Shown: positions 24,869-33,242 of the stretch, piece by piece
Layout: every line of letters starts with the position of its first letter
Position numbering within the stretch: the first letter of the stretch is position 1
NCBI GenBank assembly: GCA_964457065.1
Contig: CAYWDQ010000001.1
Coordinates: 1 to 64,000 of the forward strand
Source of the DNA: Bog-473 sp964457065
GTDB lineage: Bacteria > Actinomycetota > Acidimicrobiia > Acidimicrobiales > RAAP-2
Direction: 5' to 3'
Length of the DNA: 64,000 bases
Made by a program: the position numbers and the translations under genes
Notes under the pieces: model-generated
The model's input: only the letters and a program-made list of their open reading frames with translations
The model's database searches: none
Told to the model about the DNA's origin: nothing

Positions 24869-26080
24869 ATGGCTGATGATGTCGCGGCCGGACCGGATTT
24901 GGCTGGGGCCGAGGTCATGGCGGCGATGCTCGACCTGTCGTCGCCTCAGGCGAGCTACAAGGCGGTGATCGACGGCCCCGGCTTCGTTCAGCCGGCCGAA
25001 GGTCTCGTGCTGACTTTCGACCGCGCGTTGACCGAACATGTCCTCCGCCACCACGAGCTCTTCTCTTCCCGGGTCGAGATGGGGTTGGGCAACGTCCGGC
25101 CGCTGATCCCGCTCAACGTCGATCCGCCGCTGCACTCGAAATACCGAAGGATTCTCGATCCACTGTTCGCTCCGAAGCGCATGGAAGAACAGGAGGAAGA
25201 CATCACCCGGCGGGTCATCTCCTTGATCGACGGGTTCATCGATGCGGGGGAATGCAACTTCACGGAGGACTTTGCCGAGATCTTCCCGAGCTCGGTCTTC
25301 CTCGGATTGATGGGACTTCCCGAAGAAGAGCTCCATATGTTCCTTCGCATGCGCGACGGCATCCTGCATCCCGAGAAGATCGACCCGGACGCGCTTGTCG
25401 ATCCCGAGAAGCGTGCGGCGGTCATGGGCAGGACTGGCCAGGAGATCTACGAGTACTTTGGCGGCCTCGCCGATGAGCGGGTGAGAAAACCGGCCGATGA
25501 CGTGATGTCGAAGTTCGTCGTGTCCGAGGTCGAGGGTGAACGACTGTCCCGGGACGATGTGGTCGACATCTGCTACCTCATGCTCATTGCGGGGCTCGAC
25601 ACGGTGAGTGACTCGCTCACCTGCATGTACGCCTTCCTGGCCAACCATCCAGAACATCGCCGCCAAATTGTTCAGAACCCCGACTGTGTCGCCAGCGCGG
25701 TCGAGGAGCTGCTTCGCTGGGAGTCACCGGTGCCGTTCGGCGTCCCGCGGGTCGCAACGGAGGACACCGAACTCCCCAATGGCTGCCCGATCAAGCAGGG
25801 AACCGCTGTGATGGTCTTGTACGGGGCCGCCAACGTCGACGCGAGCCAATGCCCGATGCCGTTCGATGTGCTTTTCGACCGTGAGTCCAACCGCCACATC
25901 GCATTCGGAGGCGGAGTGCATCGTTGCCTGGGTTCACATCTCGCCCGGAGAGAGCTGCGGGTCACGTTGACCGAGTGGCATCGACGCATACCTGAGTACT
26001 GGCTCAAGGCGGGTCACGAGCACCTCGAGTATCCGCCCGGGCTCCGACATGTGAAGGACCTCACGCTGGCTTGGCGCTGA
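24869..26080 (+). CDS. Cytochrome P450
   Basis: A 403-residue cytochrome P450. The I-helix motif AGLDTVSD lies near residue 240, EELLRWE (ExxR) near 278, and the heme loop FGGGVHRCLGSHLARRELR near 345 with the Cys near 352. NVDPPLHSKYRR near 85-96 is the usual C-helix heme-propionate segment. It differs clearly from the P450 at 772-1974. It follows the epoxide-hydrolase-like gene by 127 bp, suggesting epoxidation then hydrolysis of an alkene or cyclic substrate; this is inference. It is the last gene of the island before the right attachment copy. Confidence 0.93.
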   Translation: MADDVAAGPDLAGAEVMAAMLDLSSPQASYKAVIDGPGFVQPAEGLVLTFDRALTEHVLRHHELFSSRVEMGLGNVRPLIPLNVDPPLHSKYRRILDPLFAPKRMEEQEEDITRRVISLIDGFIDAGECNFTEDFAEIFPSSVFLGLMGLPEEELHMFLRMRDGILHPEKIDPDALVDPEKRAAVMGRTGQEIYEYFGGLADERVRKPADDVMSKFVVSEVEGERLSRDDVVDICYLMLIAGLDTVSDSLTCMYAFLANHPEHRRQIVQNPDCVASAVEELLRWESPVPFGVPRVATEDTELPNGCPIKQGTAVMVLYGAANVDASQCPMPFDVLFDRESNRHIAFGGGVHRCLGSHLARRELRVTLTEWHRRIPEYWLKAGHEHLEYPPGLRHVKDLTLAWR

Positions 26081-26258
26081 CGCTCACTGGTTGGCCAACT
26101 CGAGGAACCCGTTCCTTGGGAGCCATCCAATTCGGTGGTCAGCAGCGCACGGGCGCCCCCGGGCCAACGGGCTGGTAATCGATGCTGATCAGATTGGCCA
26201 AAGGGACAAGGTCGTACGTGTTGGAGGATCTACGCCGTCCTAGGCATCAGTAGGTGGT

Positions 26259-26285
26259 GTTCGAATCCCTCCGAGCGCGCCGAGT
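26259..26285 (+). repeat. Right attachment-site copy (attR), 27-bp direct repeat of the tRNA-Arg 3' end
   Basis: Exact copy of 2087-2113, in the same orientation. Only the T-loop and 3' acceptor strand are present; no D arm or anticodon arm precedes it, so it is not a tRNA gene. It marks the other end of the proposed 24-kb integration. Confidence 0.85.
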
Positions 26286-26475
26286 GGCCTGAGTAAAAGT
26301 CCTGGTAGACAGGCGAGATTCTATCCCTGCCCATTTTCGTGTCTCTGTGTGCCACTGACGCGACGAGTGGCGTGCAGCCATGGCTGAGGGAAGTCATCTT
26401 CCTGATGGGTCACGGTGCCAGCGAAGAGCTGAACGGACCGGTCAGAGCTTGCGACCCACTGCCTCTATTTCCTCT

Positions 26476-26502
26476 CGTCACATTCCCGGCCGGCCAACCG
26501 TC
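26476..26502 (+). promoter_or_regulatory. ECF41-type sigma-factor promoter
   Basis: CGTCACA (26476-26482), a 16-bp spacer and CGTC (26499-26502). The reported ECF41 promoter consensus is TGTCACA in the -35 region with CGTC in the -10 region, so only the first base differs. It lies 44 bp before the VOC gene, whose partner gene encodes an ECF41-like sigma factor. Confidence 0.6.
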
Positions 26503-26546
26503 ATTCAGGTAGCCGGAAGATCTCCGAGAGGCCAGAAGGAGTGGGA

Positions 26547-26891
26547 ATGAGCGAAGAGATGCGAACCCTGATTTACCCAGTTCGGAAAGTCGAGCAGACC
26601 AAGTTGCTGTTGACGATCACCCTGGGCACCGAACCCTATGTGGATGCGCCCTATTACGTCGGCTTCAGAAGCGACGGCCTCGAGATCGGTCTCGATCCCA
26701 ACGGCCACAGCCAGGGCATGACCGGGCCCGTCCCGTATACCGAGGTCGCGGACATCAAGGCAACATGGGACCTGCTGATCGAAGTCGGAGCGGAGGGCGT
26801 CCAAGAGCCTAACGACGTCGGACAGGGCAAGCTGGTTGCCTCTGTCAAGGACGCTGACGGCAACATGATCGGCATCATGCAGACGCCGTGA
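26547..26891 (+). CDS. VOC-superfamily (glyoxalase/bleomycin-resistance-like) protein
   Basis: A 114-residue single-module VOC protein. The pattern of strands fits the family, with the final DADGNMIGIMQTP strand typical, including an Asn/Gly turn. Metal ligands are not obvious, so the reaction is unknown. ATG 26547 has a strong AAGGAGTGGGA site; a GTG 6 bp upstream is less likely. The stop overlaps the ATG of the sigma-factor gene by one base, so the two are translationally coupled and share the ECF41-like promoter. Confidence 0.8.
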   Translation: MSEEMRTLIYPVRKVEQTKLLLTITLGTEPYVDAPYYVGFRSDGLEIGLDPNGHSQGMTGPVPYTEVADIKATWDLLIEVGAEGVQEPNDVGQGKLVASVKDADGNMIGIMQTP

Positions 26892-27865
26892 TGGGGACCG
26901 ATGGACACGCAGAAGCGGGTGATTCCGGCGAGCCGAGGATGGCGATGGACGAGTCCGAGTGGATGGCGGGACAGTTCGAAGCCAATCGTTCGCGTCTGGA
27001 GGGAATGGCCTATCGGATGCTCGGATCCCGGGCTGAGGCCGAGGACGCCGTGCAGGAGACGTGGCTCAAAGTCATGCGCGCCGATCGGGACGCGATCGAG
27101 AACTTGTCCGGGTGGCTCACCACTGTGACCGGAAGGGTTTGCCTCGACCACCTGAGGACTCGCCGCTCCCGTCGCGAGGACGTCGCGGGAATCGAAGGTG
27201 TTCCGGGCGCCGAGAACTCAGCAGCAGCCGGCGATCCTGCGGAGGCCGCGGTCTTGGCAGAGTCGGTTGGTGCCGCACTGTTGGTGGTGCTCGATTCCCT
27301 GCCTCCCGATGAGCGGGTTGCGTTCGTACTGCACGACGTGTTCGCCGTGCCGTTCGACGCGATCGGCGAAGTCGTTGGGCGCTCACCGCAGGCCGCGAGG
27401 CAGCTGGCCAGCCGGGGCCGCCGCCGGGTCCAAGGCACGCCGGCCTTCGGGAACGTGCACTTGGTGCAACATCGTGCCCTCGTCGAGGCCTTTCTTCGGG
27501 CGGCGCGGGAGGGAGACTTTGAAGCCCTGGTCCGTCTTCTTCATCCCGATGTGGTGTTGGAGCCGGATCAGGCGGCGCTGCGTATGGGCTCGCGGCCTCG
27601 GACACGTGGAGCCGAGGAGGTGGCCTCAGCACTGAGCGGGGGCGCTCGGGGGGCGCGTCTCGTCCTCGCCGACGGCCTCGCGGCGCTGGCATGGGCACCG
27701 GGCGGCCACATCCGAAGCGTCATCCAATTCACAGTCGTCGACGACAGCATCACTGCCATCACCGTCACTGCAGATCCGCATCGGATCGCTCAACTCGATG
27801 TGGTGACTCTGAACAGAGAGGTGTCCAAAGACGAAGGCGACCGAAGGCCGACCGAAGATCCGTGA
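26891..27865 (+). CDS. ECF41/SigJ-type RNA polymerase sigma factor with C-terminal SnoaL-like domain
   Basis: About 324 residues. Sigma region 2 (RLEGMAYRMLGSRAEAEDAVQETWLKV, then NLSGWLTTVTGRVCLDHLR) lies at about 35-95. Region 4 (LPPDERVAFVLHDVFAVPFDAIGEVVGRSPQAARQLASRGRRRV) is near 137-180. A SnoaL-like C-terminal domain occupies ~190-300. ECF41 members lack a separate anti-sigma factor; their fused C-terminal domain regulates activity. The upstream promoter predicts autoregulation together with the VOC gene. The start may be GTG 26888 or ATG 26891. Confidence 0.9.
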   Translation: MGTDGHAEAGDSGEPRMAMDESEWMAGQFEANRSRLEGMAYRMLGSRAEAEDAVQETWLKVMRADRDAIENLSGWLTTVTGRVCLDHLRTRRSRREDVAGIEGVPGAENSAAAGDPAEAAVLAESVGAALLVVLDSLPPDERVAFVLHDVFAVPFDAIGEVVGRSPQAARQLASRGRRRVQGTPAFGNVHLVQHRALVEAFLRAAREGDFEALVRLLHPDVVLEPDQAALRMGSRPRTRGAEEVASALSGGARGARLVLADGLAALAWAPGGHIRSVIQFTVVDDSITAITVTADPHRIAQLDVVTLNREVSKDEGDRRPTEDP

Positions 27866-27949
27866 ACGGAACTATGAAGAAGATGAGTCAGCGACAGAGC
27901 GGTACTGCCTCTCGGAGTGACGAGCGAGTTCCAGAAAGCAAGGAGAATC

Positions 27950-28185
27950 ATGAAGACGATGACGTGTAAGCAGTTGGGCGGGCCATGTGACCTGCCTCTT
28001 CAAGGCAACACCGCAGATGAGGTCATAAAACTGCAGGACAACATCTGAAGGACGTGGTCACCGGTGGTGACGAAGCGCACGAGACCGCTCTGAAGGCGAT
28101 GAAGGGGCGGTGGAGGAATCCCATCGCCGGAATGGGGTGGTACCGGAAGACGAAGCGGGAGTTCGCCGCCCTCCCCGATGAGTGA
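27950..28185 (+). pseudogene. DUF1059 small protein, frameshifted
   Basis: ATG 27950, after AAGGAGAATC, encodes MKTMTCKQLGGPCDLPLQGN then DEVIKLQDN and stops at TGA 28046. One base later in phase the frame continues HLKDVVTGGDEAHETALKAM, then GRW, NPIAGMGWYRKTKREFAAL, to the stop at 28183-28185. The joined product of about 78 residues is a typical DUF1059 protein (conserved CKQLGGPC start). One base is missing near 28040-28043. DUF1059 proteins are small, Cys-containing and of unknown function. The break may be mutation or a sequencing error. Confidence 0.8.
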
Positions 28186-28189
28186 TCGA

Positions 28190-29365
28190 TCAGCGGCGGA
28201 AGCGGCGGGCGACGCCCCGGCGGCGACTGGCGATCTGGTCCCGGCGCTCCTCGGCCGAGAATGTCGGCGTCGACGCCGGCAGGTGAGCGCGGACCTGCGC
28301 GGCCTCCACCACCTTGGTCGCCGGGTTCGGCGCATTCTTCGGTCGCACGTAGCGGTAGGTGAAGAGTCCGTTCGGAAGGCCGGAGGTGTCCAGCCAGTTC
28401 TGGACGCCCGGGTCCGTGTGTGACAGCACGATGTGGAAGGTGCCATCCTCTTCCTCCCGAAGTTGGCCGTCGTTCAGGCTGGTCACCCGGTTGGCAAAGT
28501 CCAGCGGCACCATCCAGTCGAGCACGTAGGTCTGGATCGACCAATACGTCACCTCCGGTCGGTCGAACTCGATGATGAGCGACTGGTGAGGCCCGAGATC
28601 CCACTGTCCTGCTCCGTGGAGCATGTTCTGCGCACCACCCACAGGCTTGAGCGGGGCCTGGAGATCGTTGGTCGGCAGGAACGTGCGCAGCCCAGCCACG
28701 TACTGTTTCCACAGCTCAACGCTGGCCTCAACCCACGTCGCCACGCGGTCCAGGGCCGCCGAGTGCGCAGCCGGTGTGAGGTTCGCCGGGGGGCCGACGT
28801 CGTCGATCCGCTCCATGTACAAGGAGGCCAATGCGTCGTGCTCCCAGTCCCCGACGAACTCCCGCACGTTGAGGTACTCCGCCTCCGGCGCCAACGGCAG
28901 CCAGTTGGACGGCCGCTCGGGTCCCCCCAGGAAGAGCTCGACTGTCCCCTCGTCGTCGGTGACGAGTTCCTCGAGCGACAGCTCAGCCAGGACCTCCGTC
29001 TTGCCGAAGACGAACTCGCCGTCTTGCACCGAGAACAGCATTTCCTTGACCCCGGTGACGTCCCCGGTGATGCGGTAGGTCCCAGTCGGGTCGAGGATGG
29101 CGCGGTAGTAGTTGTTGTCGGTGTTCGTCGCGCCGAAGGGAGTGGTGTCGTCGCCGACGCGAAAGAGGGACGGCAGGGCCGGGTCGCCGAACTCCACGTA
29201 GATCAGGTGGGCCAAGTTGGTGAGGCGGCTGACATAGCGATAACCCTCGGCTCGTAGGCGCGGGTCGTCGGGAAAGCCGTCGCCGGTGATGCTCTCGCCG
29301 ACAGCCTTGATGCGCTGGGCGTAGCTGCGCCATGCGGCATCGAGGTCGGCCACACTCTTGGTCAC
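28190..29365 (-). CDS. DUF1214 domain-containing protein
   Basis: A 391-residue protein. The C-terminal ~120 residues (YWSIQTYVLDWMVPLDF, then ADGQ-like LNDGQLREEEDGTFHIVLSHTDPG and NWLDTSG) match DUF1214. The N-terminal part has YRYVSRLTNLAHLIYVEF and NTDNNYYRAILDPTGTYRITGD, as in related full-length members. The function is unknown. GTG 29365 is chosen because GGAGGAGGAATC immediately precedes it; the open frame to 29524 is non-coding-like. It is the last gene after four flavin monooxygenases on this strand, with a 94-bp gap, and may or may not share their transcript. Confidence 0.85.
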   Translation of the reverse strand: MTKSVADLDAAWRSYAQRIKAVGESITGDGFPDDPRLRAEGYRYVSRLTNLAHLIYVEFGDPALPSLFRVGDDTTPFGATNTDNNYYRAILDPTGTYRITGDVTGVKEMLFSVQDGEFVFGKTEVLAELSLEELVTDDEGTVELFLGGPERPSNWLPLAPEAEYLNVREFVGDWEHDALASLYMERIDDVGPPANLTPAAHSAALDRVATWVEASVELWKQYVAGLRTFLPTNDLQAPLKPVGGAQNMLHGAGQWDLGPHQSLIIEFDRPEVTYWSIQTYVLDWMVPLDFANRVTSLNDGQLREEEDGTFHIVLSHTDPGVQNWLDTSGLPNGLFTYRYVRPKNAPNPATKVVEAAQVRAHLPASTPTFSAEERRDQIASRRRGVARRFRR

Positions 29366-29459
29366 GATTCCTCCTCCAGTCGAGCTCACGCGCCCACTCG
29401 CAGGACAGTATGGCCCAGGGCTCTGTCGCGGTGAAGGAAGAGCGCGTTGTCCGAGCCGG

Positions 29460-30614
29460 CTAGCGAGTCCGGTCGCCGAACCATTCCGCGGCGAGCAGTG
29501 AATAGGACCGGATCCGATCGACATGACTGTGTGTGATCGTTGTGACGATGAGCTCGTCGGCGTCCGTCGCCTCTTGAAGACTCGTCAGTTGGCGTGCCAC
29601 TGTCCTGGGGGACCCGACGAACTGTGTGTCGACTCGATCAGCAACGAGAGCGCGGTCGTCCTCATCCCAGGTCTGCCGTCGCGCCTCATCCGGACCGGGA
29701 AACGGGATCGCTCCCTCACCCCTTCGGATGCTCCTCACCCAGAGTCCATAGCCAGCGGCGAGACGTGTGGCAGTCTCGTCGTCGGGACCGACGACGACGT
29801 CGGCGGAGACCGCCAGATAGGGATGATCGAGGTCCGGCGAAGGTACGAACGCCTTTCGGTACTGCTCCGCAGCTTCGAGCGCCGTAGCCGGGCTGATGTG
29901 GTAGCTGGCGGCGAAACGAACGCCCATGCGGCCGGCCACCTCCGCGCTCTCGCCCGCACTGCTGCCGAGGATCCACGGTTCGACGTCTGCTCGTGCTCCG
30001 GGCACCGGGTGAGGGTCGAGGCCATCGCTCGATCGGTAGCTGCCATGCAGTAACCCCAGGATGTCCTCGATCAGCGCCCCGTACTCAGCTGACTCGGCGT
30101 TCTGCTGCTGGAGGAGATCGGCGGTGAGGCGGATCCTTGGCGCACTCGCGAGTCCACGCAATGACGGCGGAGCCGGGATCAGCACGCCGTGCTCGGTACG
30201 ACGCTCACGAGGCTGCTGCGCCCCCTCCCTTCGTGCGGTGGCCGCCAGGCGATCTCGGAAGAAGTTCCGCCCGCCGGAGCGACCGACACCCAGGTCGATG
30301 CGGCCCGGGTGCAGGGCGTCGAGCAGACCGAACTCCTCGACCACCGAGAGCGCGGTCCGGTGGCCGCTCTGCACGCCACCGGATCCCAGGCGGATGTGAT
30401 CGGTCGCTGCGGCCGCCATGGCGATGAGGAGGGTGGGCGAGGAGCCGGCCACCCCCGGGTTGAGGTGATGCTCGGCGAACCAGTAGCGGCGATAGCCCAG
30501 CCGTTCCGCCGTCCGTGCGAGATCGAGAGAATTTCGCACGGCTTGGGCAGGGGTGGAGCCCGAGCTCACCGGCACGAGGTCCAGGATTCCCAGAGGCACC
30601 GCCGGGGAGGTCAT
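29460..30614 (-). CDS. LLM-class flavin-dependent oxidoreductase
   Basis: A 384-residue luciferase-like monooxygenase with TIM-barrel features: RTAERLGYRRYWFAEHH near residue 34-50, DHIRLGSGGVQSGH near 72-85 and DALHPGRIDLGVGRSGG near 98-114. These are typical of the LLM group related to bacterial luciferase alkanal oxidases. The C-terminal part contains GSPRTVARQL near 340. Flavin may be FMN or F420. Its start overlaps the end of the upstream NtaA-like gene by 4 bp (translational coupling). Confidence 0.9.
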   Translation of the reverse strand: MTSPAVPLGILDLVPVSSGSTPAQAVRNSLDLARTAERLGYRRYWFAEHHLNPGVAGSSPTLLIAMAAAATDHIRLGSGGVQSGHRTALSVVEEFGLLDALHPGRIDLGVGRSGGRNFFRDRLAATARREGAQQPRERRTEHGVLIPAPPSLRGLASAPRIRLTADLLQQQNAESAEYGALIEDILGLLHGSYRSSDGLDPHPVPGARADVEPWILGSSAGESAEVAGRMGVRFAASYHISPATALEAAEQYRKAFVPSPDLDHPYLAVSADVVVGPDDETATRLAAGYGLWVRSIRRGEGAIPFPGPDEARRQTWDEDDRALVADRVDTQFVGSPRTVARQLTSLQEATDADELIVTTITHSHVDRIRSYSLLAAEWFGDRTR

Positions 30615-31993
30615 GAGCCGTGTGCGCCGGCGACGGACCGAACCCTCGTTGACGAACGCGCCGGCGCCAGCCCCAGATGTTCTCGCAGGGTGGCGCCCTC
30701 GTAATCGGTGCGAAATCGATCCCGCTCCTGCAGGATGGGCACCACGGTATCGGCGAAGTCGTCAAGGCCCGCCGGCGTGACATGGGGCACCAGGATGAAA
30801 CCGTCGGCCGCTCGGAGTGCGACCGCCTTTTCGATCTGGCTGGCCACCTGCAACGGGGTCCCCACGAACGAAGCAGGGTTGGTGACTTCGATCATCAACT
30901 CCCGTATGGAGAGCGACTTCGCCGCAGCCAACCTCCTCCACTTGGTGGCGGTTTCCAACCGGTCCCTAAAGACGGGCACACGGCCCTGCACGATGCTCTC
31001 GTTGGTGAGGTCGGGCTCAATGTCCGGAAGGGGCCCATCGGGGTCATAGGCGGAGAGGTCCCGGTTCCAGACCTGTTCGAGAAAGAGGATGGCGGTCGGG
31101 CCAGTGACCTGTTGCCGCCGGATCACAGCGGAACGCTCGAGGGCATCCGCCTCCGTATCACCGAGAACGAACGTCGCGGCAGGGAGGATCTTGAGGTCCT
31201 CCGGTGACCGTCCGTAGCGCGGGAGGCGCCCCTTCACGTCCTGGTAGAAGCGCTGCCCCGCCTCGATGGTGCCGTGCCTCGTGAAGATGCAATCGGCATC
31301 GGAGGCGGCGAACTCGCGACCGGTGTCGGAATCACCCGCCTGGAAGACGACCGGGTGACCCTGAGGGGAGCGGGGGACGCTGAAGCGCCCCGTGATGTCG
31401 AACTGATTGCCGGAGTGGGCGAAGTCCCCTTCGCTCCAGTCGGTGATGAATCGCCCGGTGTCCTTGTCAGCGAGGACCGCACCCTCATCCCATGAATCCC
31501 AGAGCTCGCGTGCCACCTCGAGGAACTCCTTGGCACGGTCGTATCGATCTTCCTGGGCCAGGAAGCCACCACGTCGAAAATTCTCGCCCGTGAAGGCATC
31601 CCAGGACGTCACGACGTTCCAGGCGGCCCGACCCCCCGACAGGTGGTCCAAGGTCGCGAACTGCCGGGCCACTTCATACGGTTCGTTGAAGGTGGAGTTG
31701 ATGGTGCCCGAGAGCCCGATGTGCGTGGTGACCGCGGCGAGTCCGGCGAGCACCGTGAAGGTGTCAGGTCGTCCCACGACATCGAGCTCGTGGATCTTGC
31801 CGCGCTGCTCTCGGAGCCGGAGCCCCTCGGCGAGAAAGAAGAAGTCGAACTTGGCCCGCTCGGCCGTTTGGGCCAACTTCACGAACGACGAGAATTCGAT
31901 ATGACTCCCGGCATCGGGATCACTCCACACCGTGGTGTTGTTCACGCCCGGAAAATGCGCCGCCAGGTGGACTTGTCTGGGTTGGTCCTTCAT
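30611..31993 (-). CDS. NtaA/SnaA/DszA-type FMN-dependent monooxygenase
   Basis: A 460-residue flavin monooxygenase of the nitrilotriacetate/dibenzothiophene-sulfone type: FDFFFLAEGLRLRE near residue 49, HIGLSGTINSTFNEPYEVAR near 91-110, HLSGGRAAWNVVTSWD near 117-132, and QAGDSDTGREFAA near 217. The enzymes use reduced FMN from a separate reductase to oxidise C-N or C-S bonds. It is translationally coupled to the downstream LLM gene and preceded by a second LLM gene 43 bp upstream. The substrate is unknown. Confidence 0.9.
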   Translation of the reverse strand: MKDQPRQVHLAAHFPGVNNTTVWSDPDAGSHIEFSSFVKLAQTAERAKFDFFFLAEGLRLREQRGKIHELDVVGRPDTFTVLAGLAAVTTHIGLSGTINSTFNEPYEVARQFATLDHLSGGRAAWNVVTSWDAFTGENFRRGGFLAQEDRYDRAKEFLEVARELWDSWDEGAVLADKDTGRFITDWSEGDFAHSGNQFDITGRFSVPRSPQGHPVVFQAGDSDTGREFAASDADCIFTRHGTIEAGQRFYQDVKGRLPRYGRSPEDLKILPAATFVLGDTEADALERSAVIRRQQVTGPTAILFLEQVWNRDLSAYDPDGPLPDIEPDLTNESIVQGRVPVFRDRLETATKWRRLAAAKSLSIRELMIEVTNPASFVGTPLQVASQIEKAVALRAADGFILVPHVTPAGLDDFADTVVPILQERDRFRTDYEGATLREHLGLAPARSSTRVRSVAGAHGS

Positions 31994-32036
31994 CGTTCAA
32001 TGAACCTCATTTTGCTGGGCACGTCTTCGGGCTCAA

Positions 32037-33242
32037 CTACGCGAGCGCATAACGGTTGATTGGCCGGGAGAGTCCGAGGCGGGCCCGGAGGGTCCTGTCC
32101 TCGTAGTGGTGCCGGAAGGCGGACCGGTCATGTAGGGCGCCGACGAGTTCGTGGGTGATGGCATCGAGGTCGTGAGGAATTGCGCCGGGTCGAAGCCGGA
32201 AGCCCTCAATGCCCTCGCCTCGCCATTCCATCATCACATCGACCAGATCGTTCGGCGTTCCGACGAAGACGGATGCATCGGAGCGGAATGGCCGTCCGTC
32301 GCGAACGTCGAGTCGGTCCTTTCGGCGAGTCGCCTTCGCAACGTCCTCGTCGAGGAACACGACCAGGTCGGCGAAGATCTTGAGGGGTTGTCCGGTGCGG
32401 GAGACCTTGGCTTCGTGGGCGCGCAGCGTCTCGACGATCGATCGGGCCGTGGCCCCGTTCGTCGGTGTCGTAAAGACCACATCGGCGCTGCGGGCCGCCA
32501 GTTGGTAGGCGGGTGACACATGTGCGAGCACCGAAATCACCGGTTGTCCCTGTGGGGGCCTCGGCGTGATGGAGGGTCCCTTGACGGAGAACCATCGACC
32601 CTCGAAGTCGATGTAGTGCACCTTGCCCCGATCGACGAACCTACCCGTCGCGACGTCGCGGATCTCGGCGTCGTCCTCCCAGCTGTCCCACAGCCTCCGG
32701 ACGACCTCGAGAAAGTCGGCCGCCTCGTCGAAGAGATCCGCGATGGAGTCGGACCCGTCGGCCAAGACCTCGTGACGGTTCGGATCGGTGATCACGCGGC
32801 GCCCGAATTGGCGGGCCTCTAGAGCGGTGGCCGACACGCGTGCCTGCAGTCCGGCCCGCCCAAGGCTCACATAGTCGAGCGTGGCGATCGCCTTGGAGGT
32901 GTGAAACGGCTCCGTGTGCGTCGTTGTGGCGACCGGGACGATTCCGATGGCCGATGTGGTCGGCGCGATCCGCGCCGCGACGAGCACCGCGTCGAGACGT
33001 CCACGCACCTGATCCGTCCGCTCGTCGAGATCTCCGCGCCGAGTCGACTGGATCGCCAAGGAGTCCTCAATGGTCACAAAATCGAGGAGACCCCATTCGG
33101 ACTCACGCACCAGATCGACCCAGTAGCGGGAGGAGAACAATTCGGACGGTCGCGCATCGGGCTCCCTCCACGCCGCAGGATGCCATCCGGCGCCGTCGAG
33201 CGCGACCGCCAGGTGCAAGTTGTTCAGGGGCTCGGAGGTCAC
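32037..33242 (-). CDS. LLM-class flavin monooxygenase (NtaA-like)
   Basis: A 401-residue luciferase-like protein: SEWGLLDFVTIEDSLA near residue 48, TTSAIGIVPVATTTHTEPFHTSKAIATLDYVSLGRAG near 94-130, then a VVRRLWDSWEDDAEI segment as in NtaA relatives. A conserved HYIDFEGRWFSVKGPS loop and RPPQGQPVISVL strand follow near 207-235. It overlaps the upstream SsuD-like gene by 4 bp. Probably part of a set of monooxygenases acting on sulfonates, sulfones or related xenobiotics. Confidence 0.88.
   Translation of the reverse strand: MTSEPLNNLHLAVALDGAGWHPAAWREPDARPSELFSSRYWVDLVRESEWGLLDFVTIEDSLAIQSTRRGDLDERTDQVRGRLDAVLVAARIAPTTSAIGIVPVATTTHTEPFHTSKAIATLDYVSLGRAGLQARVSATALEARQFGRRVITDPNRHEVLADGSDSIADLFDEAADFLEVVRRLWDSWEDDAEIRDVATGRFVDRGKVHYIDFEGRWFSVKGPSITPRPPQGQPVISVLAHVSPAYQLAARSADVVFTTPTNGATARSIVETLRAHEAKVSRTGQPLKIFADLVVFLDEDVAKATRRKDRLDVRDGRPFRSDASVFVGTPNDLVDVMMEWRGEGIEGFRLRPGAIPHDLDAITHELVGALHDRSAFRHHYEDRTLRARLGLSRPINRYALA

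Larger units (their letters stand above)
26081..26546. other. Island right boundary and promoter region
   Basis: About 465 bp without a coding frame that can be supported. It holds the right 27-bp attachment copy (26259-26285) and the ECF41-type promoter (26476-26502). The rest shows nothing recognisable. Confidence 0.6.

Noticed and set aside
26259..26285. Second tRNA-Arg gene
   Set aside because: Only the T loop and 3' acceptor strand are present. The D arm, anticodon arm and 5' strand are missing, so it is an attachment-site duplicate.
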